From Saturnia japonica (lineage: Eukaryota; Arthropoda; Insecta; Lepidoptera; Saturniidae): a stretch of 64,000 nucleotides of DNA. Shown here one piece after another: positions 1 through 10,735 of the stretch. A model generated the notes under the pieces. It saw only the letters and a list, made by a program, of their open reading frames with translations. It had not been told where the DNA came from and did not search any database. The stretch covers positions 1,736,001 to 1,800,000 of the forward strand of contig CM065309.1 of the NCBI GenBank assembly GCA_033032175.1, in the 5' to 3' direction. Made by a program: the position numbers and the translations under genes. Each line of letters begins with the position of its first letter. The first letter of the stretch is position 1.

Positions 1-1573
1 GAGCTTTCAACTTCTGCACAGTTGTATCAAATATATCAACGTCTAAATAACTAACCAATTTATTAATACTGCTGCTTACTCGAATGAAATAGGAATTTTG
101 TCTATAGGTAGTTCTAACTATAGGACTATAAAGTATGTTAGGGTTTCTAAAAGATGCTGCCGGTACACGTAGGTTAATTTTGCTCAGTATCTCCGAACAG
201 TCAACTAGGCCATTGAGTATACACAAAAGATATGATACATCAGCTATTTCTCTTCGTGTATACAGTGGGAGCATATGAAATTTTTTACAGCGCGATGTGT
301 AATCTGGTATAATTATTTCAGATTTAAACTGTAGGAAACGAAGAAACCGCTTTTGTATTTTCTCAATGCGTGTGATATATATATTATAATTGGGGTTCCA
401 GACTTGAGATGCGTATTCAAGATGGGTTCGAACAAAAGAATTTTAAAAGTTTTAACACATTTAAATTCATTGGATAATCGAAATACAAACCCTAATGCTT
501 TAGAAGCTTTTTTGACAACATTATCAATATGCTTATCAAATATTAGTTTGGAGTCAAAAATAACACCTAAATCTCTAACAGCATTAACTCGTGATAATTT
601 AGTATTTTTAAGAAAGTAATTGTGCAGAATCTGATTGAGTTTACGGGTATATGTTATAACTTGACATTTCGTGACATTTAAATCTAATTTATTGAGAGTA
701 CAATAATTTTGAAACTTATCTAAATCATATTGAATACGAACTACATCGGAAACAGTTTTAACAGGACATATCATTTTAAGGTCATCAGCATACAGAAGAA
801 TTTTGCAAGTGGTAAAACAGGATGGTATATCATTAATAAAAATGTTACAGAGCAGAGGACCCAATAAAGATCCCTGAAGAACTCCTGAAGGAATCTGCAT
901 CGGCGAAGATGTATAGCCATTTAGAAATACAGTTTGGCATCTGTTCTTGACATAAGATGAAAACCACCTAAACAAATTACCCCGAATCCCTATATCTCTC
1001 AGTTTGCAAAGCAGGATTTCATGATCTATCCTGTCAAATGCTTTACTGAAATCAGTATAAATTACATCTACCTGGGCAGGCTCTGACATGAAGTAAGTTA
1101 TGTAATCACTAAACAGGATAAGATTTGATGTAGTAGATCTTCCTTTTACAAAGCCATGTTGCCGATCGTTAAGGGAATGTTTAAGAGAAGGATAAAGTTG
1201 TTTGAAAACGACTTTTTCGAATACTTTAGAAAAAATGCAAAGTTTGGAGATGGGTCTGTAGTTAATGACCAAGTATTTAGAGCCATTTTATGAACAGGCG
1301 TAATTAAGGCAGATTTCCATATATCGGGCATTATCCCATCTTTAAGAGAACGCTCATATAAAAGAGAAAGTGGGACAGAAATACTATTTGCACACTTAAC
1401 TATTAAAATGGGAGGTATGTTATCAGGACCTGCAGATTTGTTAAGATCAAGAGTTTCAAGAATTTTTTGTATATCAGAACAGACAATTTCAATAGAACTT
1501 ATATTGGAAGAAGACTCAAGAATGAATGTTGAACCGTCTGTAACAGGTGAAGAATTCTGTGTATTATGTAGAA
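1..1573 (-). mobile_element. Jockey-like LINE, copy 1 (partial, runs off the window)
   Basis: Non-LTR retrotransposon read on the minus strand. Its reverse-transcriptase coding region fills most of the segment. Past the last frame break, the C-terminal part stays open to base 1 (motifs LEYASQVWNP and RIEKIQKRFLRF), so the 3' end lies outside the window. The 5' side stops abruptly at 1573, where the match to the second copy ends and unrelated sequence begins, so this copy is 5'-truncated or rearranged. Bases 234-1573 are identical, as far as I can read, to 5643-6982. Confidence 0.9.
235..1573 (-). pseudogene. LINE reverse transcriptase, frameshifted (copy 1)
   Basis: Broken reverse transcriptase of the jockey type. 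The longest open piece (1272 down to 313, 319 residues) holds INYRPISKL, the YTDFSKAFDRIDH block with the first catalytic Asp, the PSGVLQGSLLGPLL block, and YADDLKM, the polymerase YxDD box. Upstream of it the reading frame shifts near 1285-1297: LNKSAGPDNIPP...WKSALITPVHK lies in one frame and GSKYLVINYRP in the next. A second break near 430-445 separates this piece from the C-terminal LEYASQVWNP part. With these breaks it cannot make a full enzyme. It would act in target-primed reverse transcription in an intact element. The 88-residue reading frame on the opposite strand is a shadow. Confidence 0.9.
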
Positions 1574-1790
1574 CAACACGGAGTTTCGGTTCTTAGCAAA
1601 GAGAAAATCTTCATTTAAAGTTTACACTTCAGTATAACGATTTCAAACTTTAAACGTGACCTGCTACGTTAGACAACAAAAATAAAACACGATGATAAAA
1701 ATTACAATTATGACAATCAATAGAAAAGAAACGGAGCTGTACGCAAATTATTATTTATAAGCCACGACGCATAAAAAGGTGTGTTTTTAA
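1574..1790. other. AT-rich spacer, nothing recognised
   Basis: No reading frame or repeat family recognised between the LINE and the Helitron that follows. Confidence 0.5.
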
Positions 1791-2310
1791 TCTATACAAT
1801 TAATAAAATTGAAGTGTCTGTTTGTAATGTCAAAATAGCTGTTTTTTGCTATGTGCATATGAAAGTGAAAACGATACCTTTATCAAAAAGCTAATTAAAA
1901 AAAAATTGTCTGTCTATCTGTCTGTTTGTTCCGGGTAATCTCCGAAATGGTTGAACCGATTTTGACGAGACTTTCACTAATAGATAGCCGATGATATAGG
2001 GAGTAACTTAGGCTACTTTTATTTTAGAAAAAAAATATAAGGGGTTCGCACAAATAAAAAAAAGTAGTCACGGTGAATAAATTCGGGCGCTTAAATGGCT
2101 TATACTGAGTAAACCATACGAGTTAAAGCATGTTAATTTATTACATAATTGTAGGCATTAAAAAGACCTACAAAAAAGTCTGGGATAGTATATATCTATC
2201 TTCTAAGAAACAACCACAATAAGCATTTTTGTCTTTAAAATAGCCGGTCCCCCACAAGATTCGCGCGGGCATTCTGTAATCCACGTGAGCAAAGCCACGG
2301 GCATAGCTAG
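1791..2310 (+). mobile_element. Non-autonomous Helitron, family N1, copy 1
   Basis: About 520 bases without coding capacity. It starts TCTATACAATTAATAAAATT right after an A and ends CATAGCTAG right before a T, matching the Helitron rule of 5' TC, 3' CTRR and insertion between A and T. A GC-rich inverted-repeat-like stretch lies just before the end, as expected of the terminator hairpin. Three relatives are in the window: 27491-28018, 31171-31550 (minus) and 59642-60179. This copy has the cleanest ends. Confidence 0.85.
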
Positions 2311-2324
2311 TTTAGCATAATTAT

Positions 2325-2500
2325 TATCGTATCTTTGTGTCTGCTTGTGGTATCGTAGCTTCCAAACGTCTGAACCGATTTTGATATAGTTGTTTGTTTG
2401 AAATGTGAGTTAATTGAGAGTGTTCTTAGCTATGACTCAAGAAAATGTGTTTAACCGTTTGAAGATTCTCAGCTGTTTTATAGTAATTGTTGAATATATG
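2325..2500 (+). repeat. Interspersed repeat fragment
   Basis: Sequence of the type 'GTAGCTTCCAAACGTCTGAACCGATTTTGAT', which I recall from non-autonomous Helitron-type repeats of moths and butterflies. No clean ends are visible and no other copy was located in the window, so the family is uncertain. Confidence 0.35.
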
Positions 2501-2674
2501 TGAGCAGATTCCAGAGGTCTGATTATGGTAACCTTGACCTTTTTGCAGCATCATCAGGAATCTGCCCATCTTCTCACCAACTTCGGTATCATATTTAGAG
2601 TAATTTGAATTAATTATCTCAATGAATAGATTATGTTTATGTCGGGAGTTTTATAAATTGCTAAATTTATTTTG

Positions 2675-3005
2675 TCTGGAATTCTTCTTCTTCTTCCTAA
2701 CTTGGCAACTAGTCCTCTTTATTGAAGACCATTACTGCTATTATCAAGACAATGTAAAGTGTACTGTACTATGAAATAATTTCAGTATTCTATCAAAATT
2801 TTGGCTCCCTTGCTAGAACATTCTAGAGAGTTTTTTGTGGCTTGTCAGAATTCATGGTCCTTGTTATTATTTCCAATCCACTTCACTTGTGCACAATAAC
2901 CAAGCTTTATTATGCATAAAGCCACCTATATAACATCACAAATTTATGGATAATAAACATGAACCACACATAATAGTTTAAGATCACGACAAAAACTCCC
3001 GCTTG
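2675..3005 (+). repeat. Interspersed repeat family F, copy 1
   Basis: Begins with a CTTCTTCTTCTT run and CTAACTTGGCAACTAGTCC, and ends with TTTAAGATCACGACAAAAACTCC. Related copies: 14555-14893 (minus), 36980-37180 (minus) and 58090-58420 (plus). Internal landmarks shared by copies are CTTCACTTGTGCRCAAYAACCAA and the ACTAGTTGCCAAGTTAGG end. No protein and no obvious inverted ends, so the class is unknown. Confidence 0.6.
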
Positions 3006-3774
3006 ACATTGGCAGTATATTTAATAAATTTTTTATTTTTTTAGATCTAACTCCACTGTTAGCCTTAGGGGCCCTCAAGCTTCACCGAACTTGGGGTTTA
3101 TTAATGAAACGGTAATTTATTATTAAAGCTAGGAAGCTTATTCAGTGTTATAATAAGGATATTATAACCTACAAGTGAAATTAATTGTCCATTACCTACT
3201 ATTTAGGTAGGTACTTGATCTTTTAAACAGCACAAATATTTCTTGTTTACAGAAAACGCTTAAAATATTCGAGAAACCTAATAAAATATCTCTCCGTCGC
3301 ACCATTCTAATGACCTTCAGTTGTTTATGAGATTTGCTATTTACTCACAAAGTCAAAACTTAAATGAGTTACGGTTGACTTCTTTTTAATATTTTTAATT
3401 GTTAACGCCTAATTTAAATTCATAGCAACGTTAAAATAACATTAATTTGACATAATCTTATTTCGTAGGCGTTTATAATTTTTTTTTTTTTTTTGTTGAA
3501 TATAAGTATAATTATTATTCAGAGCTTTGAAACTATTATATTAAACCGAATTAAAGTTTTAACTTTATTTGTTTAAAAAATATAACTATTTACGGTTATT
3601 TCGTCTGGCAACCATGGTAGACGTTTTTAACCGATTAGAGTTAAAAAAACGGATGAGGTTTCAATTCGAAGTATATGTATTATATTTTATGAATATTGAA
3701 ATTAGGTATAACTTGTGGGCATGTAGATACAGATCAAATATATATAACATAACAGGTATGTAGATGATTCTTTT
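3006..3774. other. AT-rich spacer, nothing recognised
   Basis: Low-complexity AT-rich DNA with a poly(T) run near 3480-3495. The short open frame 3569-3763 has no recognisable composition or partner exons. Confidence 0.5.
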
Positions 3775-3900
3775 TTCATTAGAAATGGAGTACCTCAAGG
3801 TGCTCCCATTTTAATTTCATTGTCATTGGACCTTACACTTCGAACATACACCAGGGAACTCAAAATCATGAAAACTGGTTTTCTTTTTTTGTTAAAAGCT
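3775..3900 (-). repeat. Interspersed repeat family T, fragment
   Basis: Reverse-orientation piece of the repeat found at 15046, 46075, 46295, 47255 and 48232. It shows GAGTACCTCAAGG, CATTGTCATTGGACCTT and ACACCAGGGAACTCAAAATC in the expected order. Confidence 0.6.
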
Positions 3901-4039
3901 ATCTTTTTTCTTTATTTATTCAGTATTAAGCCCCAATCTAACTTAATATTAAGTGACGATATGATCTAATATGATAACAAGTTAAGCATTAAGCCAGGGC
4001 CCGGCTTTCAATTGTGTCTACCGAAACTTACCTTTAGAT

Positions 4040-4195
4040 AGGTACTAGGCACCCGATTCCTTACATAAGGGTGGTAGTTATAGTCGAACAAGTTCGTGCG
4101 CGACCGTCCTATGTGAGAGACGTTGCCGGGGACGAGATAGCACGACATTACATGACCACAGAACAATATAGTAAATAGTATTTTGTCTTGGCTGT
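4040..4195 (-). repeat. Inverted relative of the DR-A/DR-B block
   Basis: Read on the minus strand, the stretch around 4085-4137 (GTCCCCGGCAACGTCT, then CATAGGACGGTCGCGCACGA) matches 4706-4770 in the direct repeat DR-A. The two are opposed, about 600 bases apart. The match weakens on both sides. The 77-residue minus-strand open frame here has no known family. Confidence 0.6.
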
Positions 4196-4477
4196 GTTCT
4201 TGAATTAATTGCCTAAAGCCTTTTGGTATATAAACACGCACTAGTGCTGGCCTCTGACTGCATTTATTAGGTTACATTTACGTATTTGATATTGCAATAT
4301 TAAAATGTCATTATTATCTATTCACCGACATATTATATTATCTACTAAAAATTTTGTTTGTTTTAATTCAAATTATTTCTACTTGGGTGTTATTTCTAGT
4401 TTCAGAAGTAATTGTGTAGTAGTAAGAGAATGTATTTTTTTTAAATAAAAATTTTAATTTTTTGCTTGAAGTTTAAT

Positions 4478-5644
4478 AAATCAAAAACAATTTTAAATTC
4501 TAGGAAGTAAGTAATACAATATTTCGTCATTAGTTATAAATTGCGTAATCGCGACTATCATGTACTGAAATTTAGCTAGATTTCGTTGCGACCGTTTCTA
4601 TGAAGACGTGATACCGTTTACTTCAGTGTACTGTGACTTGCGCGCCTACATAACGCAATTGCAAGCGCTTCCCTTCCCCGCTACATTACTCACCCCCGTT
4701 GTCATTAGTCCCCGCCAACGTCTGTCGGAAACATAGGACGGTCGCGCACGATATTGTATAGTCAATTAGTTAATAGAATAAGCCCTGCAACCTTTCATCA
4801 CGTTGTTTTTCTACAGCGAAAAATCAGGCTCATTGTCGGATAAGAATCTACATCAATCGACCTGATTCTCGGATACGTCATAATTTTATTCAAATAGGCA
4901 ATGAAGACAAAGTTTTAATCCACACACCTACTGTGGAGATATTTTCTTTGCGAGACGAGGGTTTCAAACACATTCAATATATTAATTAAACCTCGTAAGC
5001 CAATTTACTAACTAATTTTCACTCTGACCATACATATACTGCCTCATTAGCCTAGCGGTCGTAAGCGCGACTGCTATGATCGAGGTCCTGAGTTCAATTC
5101 CCAGGTCGAGCAAATTGTTATTGGGTTTTTCTATGAAATTCTCAGCAGCAGCTCGGAGTTTGGGTTTGTGCCAGATTAATGGCAATAGGCTAGCCCCCTA
5201 TTACATGGGACCTAAAAAACATACACGGCGAACTGTGGGTGTACATTAGTACACCTCTGCTTAACCCTTCGGGGATACAGGCGTGATAGTATGTTATGTT
5301 ATACACACAATATAGAAAAAAATCCATAAAATATATCAATTAATATAATTCACAGTGAAAAGCGAAAGTAGAGTACTTACTAAAATCTGAGAAATAAAAA
5401 TTCGACAAAAAGAAACAAAGTATTATTTCGTCCGAATCAAAATGCCTCATAAACATCTGAGGGAATCCCTGATTATTTATAGTTATCGTGTGAGTACTGT
5501 GAGTACGTAATCGTAGCCTTGTCGGGGATTTTCGTGGGCTATTCCAAACGCCTCTTTATTGTCTCACAGCTGTAGTAAATTCTGCACACTAGACCGTTTA
5601 ATGTTACGCTGTAAATTAATTGTCAAAAGCTTACTTATAAACGA
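4478..5644 (+). repeat. Direct repeat DR-A (1.17 kb) containing a SINE
   Basis: Left member of a pair of long direct repeats; the partner is 7347-8526. Both begin AAATCAAAAACAATTTTAAA and end GTCAAAAGCTTACTTATAAA followed by CGA. They differ by scattered substitutions and small indels, such as an extra TTTGAGTCTCTC in DR-B. The ends are not TG...CA and no target duplication is seen, so these are not ordinary LTRs. Confidence 0.85.
5041..5305 (+). mobile_element. tRNA-derived SINE inside DR-A
   Basis: The head looks like a tRNA gene: an A-box-like TAGCCTAGCGGTC near 5048-5060 and a B-box GGTCCTGAGTTCAATTCC near 5093-5102, as in RNA polymerase III promoters. The body carries CTCAGCAGCAGCTCGGAGTTTGG and ends in a TATGTTATGTTATAC tail. 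The same SINE sits at the same place in DR-B, so it was there before the block was duplicated. Confidence 0.75.
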
Positions 5645-7325
5645 TACATCAGCTATTTCTCTTCGTGTATACAGTGGGAGCATATGAAATTTTTTACAGC
5701 GCGATGTGTAATCTGGTATAATTATTTCAGATTTAAACTGTAGGAAACGAAGAAACCGCTTTTGTATTTTCTCAATGCGTGTGATATATATATTATAATT
5801 GGGGTTCCAGACTTGAGATGCGTATTCAAGATGGGTTCGAACAAAAGAATTTTAAAAGTTTTAACACATTTAAATTCATTGGATAATCGAAATACAAACC
5901 CTAATGCTTTAGAAGCTTTTTTGACAACATTATCAATATGCTTATCAAATATTAGTTTGGAGTCAAAAATAACACCTAAATCTCTAACAGCATTAACTCG
6001 TGATAATTTAGTATTTTTAAGAAAGTAATTGTGCAGAATCTGATTGAGTTTACGGGTATATGTTATAACTTGACATTTCGTGACATTTAAATCTAATTTA
6101 TTGAGAGTACAATAATTTTGAAACTTATCTAAATCATATTGAATACGAACTACATCGGAAACAGTTTTAACAGGACATATCATTTTAAGGTCATCAGCAT
6201 ACAGAAGAATTTTGCAAGTGGTAAAACAGGATGGTATATCATTAATAAAAATGTTACAGAGCAGAGGACCCAATAAAGATCCCTGAAGAACTCCTGAAGG
6301 AATCTGCATCGGCGAAGATGTATAGCCATTTAGAAATACAGTTTGGCATCTGTTCTTGACATAAGATGAAAACCACCTAAACAAATTACCCCGAATCCCT
6401 ATATCTCTCAGTTTGCAAAGCAGGATTTCATGATCTATCCTGTCAAATGCTTTACTGAAATCAGTATAAATTACATCTACCTGGGCAGGCTCTGACATGA
6501 AGTAAGTTATGTAATCACTAAACAGGATAAGATTTGATGTAGTAGATCTTCCTTTTACAAAGCCATGTTGCCGATCGTTAAGGGAATGTTTAAGAGAAGG
6601 ATAAAGTTGTTTGAAAACGACTTTTTCGAATACTTTAGAAAAAATGCAAAGTTTGGAGATGGGTCTGTAGTTAATGACCAAGTATTTAGAGCCATTTTAT
6701 GAACAGGCGTAATTAAGGCAGATTTCCATATATCGGGCATTATCCCATCTTTAAGAGAACGCTCATATAAAAGAGAAAGTGGGACAGAAATACTATTTGC
6801 ACACTTAACTATTAAAATGGGAGGTATGTTATCAGGACCTGCAGATTTGTTAAGATCAAGAGTTTCAAGAATTTTTTGTATATCAGAACAGACAATTTCA
6901 ATAGAACTTATATTGGAAGAAGACTCAAGAATGAATGTTGAACCGTCTGTAACAGGTGAAGAATTCTGTGTATTATGTAGAAAAGAAGAATGAAAATAGT
7001 CAGAAAACATGTTACATATGACGTCACCTGATGCAGAATGCAGAATGATGCATTACACTGGTTTTTACTTTTCACATAAGACCAGAACGCTTTGGGAGAT
7101 TTCAAAATATTAATTTCAATTTGAGAGATATAATTGTGGAACATATCTTTTTCCATATGTTTAGCTCGTTCCCTTAAAGTTACGAAAGAATTGTGATCAG
7201 ATAAGTTCCTGTATTTTTTAAACTTTGATAAAAACTTGTATTTTTCTTTCAATACTTTAATGAGCGACGATTTATACCAAAGTGGGTATTTATTATTAGG
7301 CGTAACAGTTTTCGAGGGAATAAAC
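5643..7325 (-). mobile_element. Jockey-like LINE, copy 2, between direct repeats
   Basis: Second copy of the LINE at 1-1573. It is cut at both ends: the 3' side stops inside the reverse-transcriptase coding region where DR-A ends (5643/5644), and the 5' side stops near 7325, about 20 bases before DR-B. It extends 340 bases further 5' than copy 1 and includes part of the linker between endonuclease and reverse transcriptase. Bases 5643-6982 equal 234-1573, including the disabling mutations. Confidence 0.9.
5643..7325 (-). pseudogene. LINE endonuclease-RT linker and reverse transcriptase, frameshifted (copy 2)
   Basis: Read from 7325 downwards: the linker segment with NNKYPLWYKSSLIKVLKEKY and SPKAFWSYVKSKNQ, a frame change near 7010-7050, then YFHSSF...LNKSAGPDNIPP and WKSALITPVHK. 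A frame change near 6690-6706 follows, then the polymerase core INYRPISKL, YTDFSKAFDRIDH, PSGVLQGSLLGPLL and YADDLKM (6681 down to 5722). A last frame change near 5840-5855 precedes the truncated C-terminus. The last two breaks are shared exactly with copy 1. The endonuclease domain itself is absent. Dead element. Confidence 0.9.
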
Positions 7326-7346
7326 TTTTAAAAATAAATCATTTGT

Positions 7347-8526
7347 AAATCAAAAACAATTTTAAATTCTAGGATGTAAGTAATATAATATTTCATCATT
7401 AGTTATAAATTACTTAACTGCGACTATTATGTACTAAAGTTTACCTAGATTTCGTTTCGACCGTTTCTATGAAGACTTGGTACGGTTTACTTCAGTGTAC
7501 TGTGACTTGCACGCCAACGTCACGAAATTGCAAACGCTTCCCTTCCCCGCTACATTACTCGCCCCCGTATTGTGTTCTACGAACCTCGTCTCCGCCAATA
7601 TAGGACGGCCGCGCACGATCTTGTATAGTCGATTAGTTAATAGAATAAGACCTGCAACCTTTCATCACGTTGTTTTTCTACAGCGAAAAATCAGGTTCAT
7701 TGTCGGATAAGAACCTACATCAATGGACCTGATTCTCGGACACGCCATAATTTTATTCAAATGGGCAATGAAGACAAAGTTTTAATCCACACACCTACTA
7801 TGGAGATACTTTCTTTACGAGACGAGGGTTTCAAACATATTCAAGATATTAATTAAACCTCGTAAGCCAATTTACTAAGTAATTTTCACTCTGACCATAC
7901 ATATACTGCCTCATTAGCCTAGCGGTCGTAAGCGCGACTGATATGGTCGAGGTCCTGAGTTCAATTCCCAGGTCGAGCAAATTGTTATTGGGTTTTTCTA
8001 TGAAATTCTCAGCAGCAGCTCGGAGTTTGGGTTTGTGCCCGATTAATGGCAATAGGCTAGCCCCCTATTACATGGGACCTAAAAAACATACACGGCGAAC
8101 TGTGGGTGTACATTAGTACACCTCTGCTTAACCCTTCGGGGATACAGGCGTAATAGTATGTTATGTTATACACACAATATAGAAAAATATCCAAAAAATA
8201 AATCAATTAATATAGTTCACAGCGAAAACGCAATAGTAGATAGTACTTACTAAAATCTGAGTAATAAAAATTCGACAAAAAGAAACAAAGTATTATTTCG
8301 TCCGAATCAAAATGCCTTTTTGAGTCTCTCATAAACATCTGAGGGAATCCCTGATTATTTATAGTTATCGTGTGAGTACTGTGAGTACGTAATCGTAGCC
8401 GTGTCGGGGATTTTCGTGGGCTATTCCAAACGCCTCTTTATTGTCTCACAGCTGTAGTAAATTCTGCACACTAGACCGTTTAATGTTACGCTGTAAATTA
8501 ATTGTCAAAAGCTTACTTATAAACGA
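7347..8526 (+). repeat. Direct repeat DR-B (1.18 kb) containing a SINE
   Basis: Right member of the pair described at 4478-5644. Same order of landmarks: GACCGTTTCTATGAAGAC, TAGGACGGCCGCGCACGAT, the GCAACCTTTCATCACG block, the SINE, and the GTCGGGGATTTTCGTGGGC block. The short open frames inside it (7477-7710 and 7849-8052) are not conserved between the two copies as proteins. Confidence 0.85.
7908..8172 (+). mobile_element. tRNA-derived SINE inside DR-B
   Basis: Same element as at 5041-5305, with the same A-box-like and B-box-like motifs and the same flanks. It was duplicated together with the direct repeat. Confidence 0.75.
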
Positions 8527-8644
8527 AATCACCTATTTATTTCGTTTCGTGTTATTCGTTTGTTGTTTATGGGATACCAAAATTATTTTTTGACGTGAAT
8601 ACGGCTTTTAAATCCCGCTCCATAGTGGAAGGTAATTTAAGAAA

Positions 8645-8862
8645 CTGATGATAACTGATGAAATAAGAATTCTTGAGTGGAGTTCACGTCTTGGCAAACG
8701 TAGTGAAGGACAACCTCAAAACAAGATAGAGCGACGAATTACGGAAGGCTTCTGGAAGTGATTGGATGTGGAAAGCCGAAGATTGGATCCAATAGCGAAT
8801 CTTGGAAGAGGCCCATTGGCCAATAGAGGAGTTCCAAAGGCTGATGATTATGATAATAAAAT
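8645..8862 (+). mobile_element. RTE-like LINE 3' end, fragment
   Basis: Matches in layout the end of RTE-type elements: coding-like LEWSSRLGKRSEGQP followed by a basic region, then GGAAGAGGCCCATTGGCC and a tail GCTGATGATTATGATAATAAAA of the (GATGAT) kind. Several frame breaks are present. A second copy of the same family is at 22572-22745. Confidence 0.65.
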
Positions 8863-9024
8863 CGAGAGATACAGTTTTACATCGCAGCTATCATTCAAAT
8901 CCAAAATTTAATGAACGATTTGATAGATAAAGGAACTAATTCGAAAAAACGAATTCTTTCGTTACGTAGAGTGAAGAATATGAGGAATAGCGCGTGGGGG
9001 GAGGGTATTTGAAATTCCAGTATG

Positions 9025-9115
9025 GTTGGTTGTATGCTTGCAGGTGTGTTCCGGCAGCTGCACTTGAGAGCCAGCCCTCCACAAAGCTTAGCGTGCTACC
9101 ACACATAAGATCAAT
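9025..9115 (+). mobile_element. SINE family S, fragment
   Basis: Contains GGTGTGTTCCGGCAGCTGCACTTGAGAGCCAGCCCTCCACAAAGCTTAGCGTG, the middle of a repeat also seen at 44980-45250 and 59385-59545. Confidence 0.6.
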
Positions 9116-9164
9116 AATGCTACCTATCTATGGTTTTCGTTTATCAAAATGTCAGCCTTACCGT

Positions 9165-9240
9165 AGGATTCGAACTTTCGAACATATGATAATGGACGTG
9201 GTGTCCTACCAAGCTACCACTAAGTCAAAATTGTTATAAC
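9165..9240 (-). repeat. tRNA-like SINE head
   Basis: On the minus strand the stretch reads TGACTTAGTGGTAGCTTGG (A-box-like) and, about 30 bases on, AGTTCGAATCC, a near-perfect B box. The spacing fits a tRNA body, but the acceptor stem does not pair convincingly, so I call it a SINE head or tRNA pseudogene rather than a tRNA. Confidence 0.45.
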
Positions 9241-9299
9241 GTTACAATACAGTAAAATTGTAAAGGTTGAAAGGTTAATAAGAAAGATATTCACTGAAA

Positions 9300-9400
9300 T
9301 TGGCGTAGCAAGGTATTGATCATTGCCATGATATCATCGGCTCCTTCAAACAAGGCATGGAAGAGGCATTTCAGCAAGCTGGCATAACAGCGTCGACTGT
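9300..9400 (+). mobile_element. LINE reverse-transcriptase tail, fragment
   Basis: The stretch TCGGCTCCTTCAAACAAGGCATGGAAGAGGCATTTCAGCAAGCTGGCAT resembles 24779-24830, which encodes a 'SFKRGVKWHFIKPAY'-like segment. Such C-terminal segments follow the reverse transcriptase in several LINEs. Very short and degraded. Confidence 0.4.
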
Positions 9401-9404
9401 CAAT

Positions 9405-10430
9405 AGATTCTGTCACCGACAGTCGCCATTGTTTTTGGCAATGATGTTTTATAAAGACACATTAAAAGTACTCTCAGTGAAAGCAATTTGAAAACGTTAC
9501 AATTTTTTTTATCAGCTTCTTTAAAACAAAATAGATAGGAAATCGCCGATATCAAGTCGAAAGTAAACTGAGGCTTCAATGATTTAACTACATTCTTCGT
9601 CTGCAAGCTAACCCCATTAACCACATTAGTTTTTCCTTACCCCCTGACCAAAATTCTAGCTATGCCACCTTTAGAACAACATAAACTTTATTTAGACAAT
9701 ACCACATATATAAAGTACAGACGAATTCACACTAAGCCCCACCTGTTTATAGCCGCCCCTAAAAGCTGTGATTATTGCTGCATGCATCTTTAAATATAAC
9801 ATAAATCTATGACGTAGCCAAGCGAGATTCAACTTAAAATCGTTAGCAATAAAAGCTATATTAACAACAGAAATATATTAGTTCTTCGGTAAGTAACAAG
9901 CAGTTATTCGAGTCACGCGCTGGCTCGCGACAAGGGAAATAATGTCGGGTGAAGTGGCAATTTAATGACTTGGTATTTAAGAAGTAAAGAACTCCCGGCA
10001 GCGTATGAACTCTTTCTGGAACGTTCGATCACAAATTGTAGAATTATTCAATTGGTTTTCGTTAGAAGATATCTAAACGACAAGAATTTATAAGTAAGCT
10101 TTGCTCGCGGCTGCGCTTGAGTGCAGAATCTGGCACACGCGCAAATCGTCCTACTGCTATCCTCTGAACATCACTATATCCATGTGTTAAATTTAAATAT
10201 ATAAGTTATTTACTTATTAGATGATCATTAATTGAATGATTAGTAGATATTTTCTTATTTCTTGTTTTTAGAGAGCGATATTCCGTAGTCGGGTTTTAGT
10301 TTTTAAACCTATTTTTATTTAAATTAGATTAAATTAAAAAGTCAGGAGTTTGGGGGTATGAAAGGAATGCTAATTTTAAAAATAGGAATCTTTTGTGTTG
10401 GAAATGTAATTTCATTTAGCTCACTCGCTA
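9405..10430. other. AT-rich spacer, nothing recognised
   Basis: No family recognised and no supported coding sequence. Confidence 0.45.
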
Positions 10431-10435
10431 AAACT

Positions 10436-10735
10436 GCTTAAAGCGGGCGAGAGCGGTTGAGTCACCGGGGGTGTCCCGTGGGGGGAAGGCGCTCCGGTGC
10501 ACGCCTTCTCAACGTAGCCGCCGATTTCGCCAGTCAGTCCGGCTGTACGCTGCTACTGAGTATCTCGCGTTTGTTTGCTTTGAGCGCCACGTAATTATGT
10601 AATTACGATTTCAGTGTGACGTTGCATAGCCTATAACCTGCGGACAATCAAAAAGCTTCAAGAAGAAGTGGTTTAGTATGTTATATTATACGCACTATCG
10701 ACTTAACGTAAGCAAACCCACAGGCAATAGCTAGT
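10436..10735 (+). repeat. GC-rich block ending like a Helitron
   Basis: 10440-10580 is far more GC-rich than its surroundings (GGGCGAGAGCGGTTGAG, GGTGTCCCGTGGGGGG). The block ends at about 10735 with CACAGGCAATAGCTAG before a T, the usual Helitron 3' end. The left border is unclear. The motif CCTATAACCTGCGGACAATCA at 10630 recurs with changes at 10875. Confidence 0.4.

Noticed and set aside
353..619. 88-residue plus-strand open frame, repeated at 5762-6028
   Set aside because: It is the antisense of the LINE reverse transcriptase and is repeated only because the LINE is.
1408..1596. 62-residue plus-strand open frame
   Set aside because: Antisense to the LINE reverse transcriptase and extending into unrelated flank.
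4478..8526. LTR retrotransposon made of DR-A, interior and DR-B
   Set aside because: No TG...CA ends, primer-binding site, polypurine tract or target duplication, and the interior is a LINE fragment on the opposite strand.
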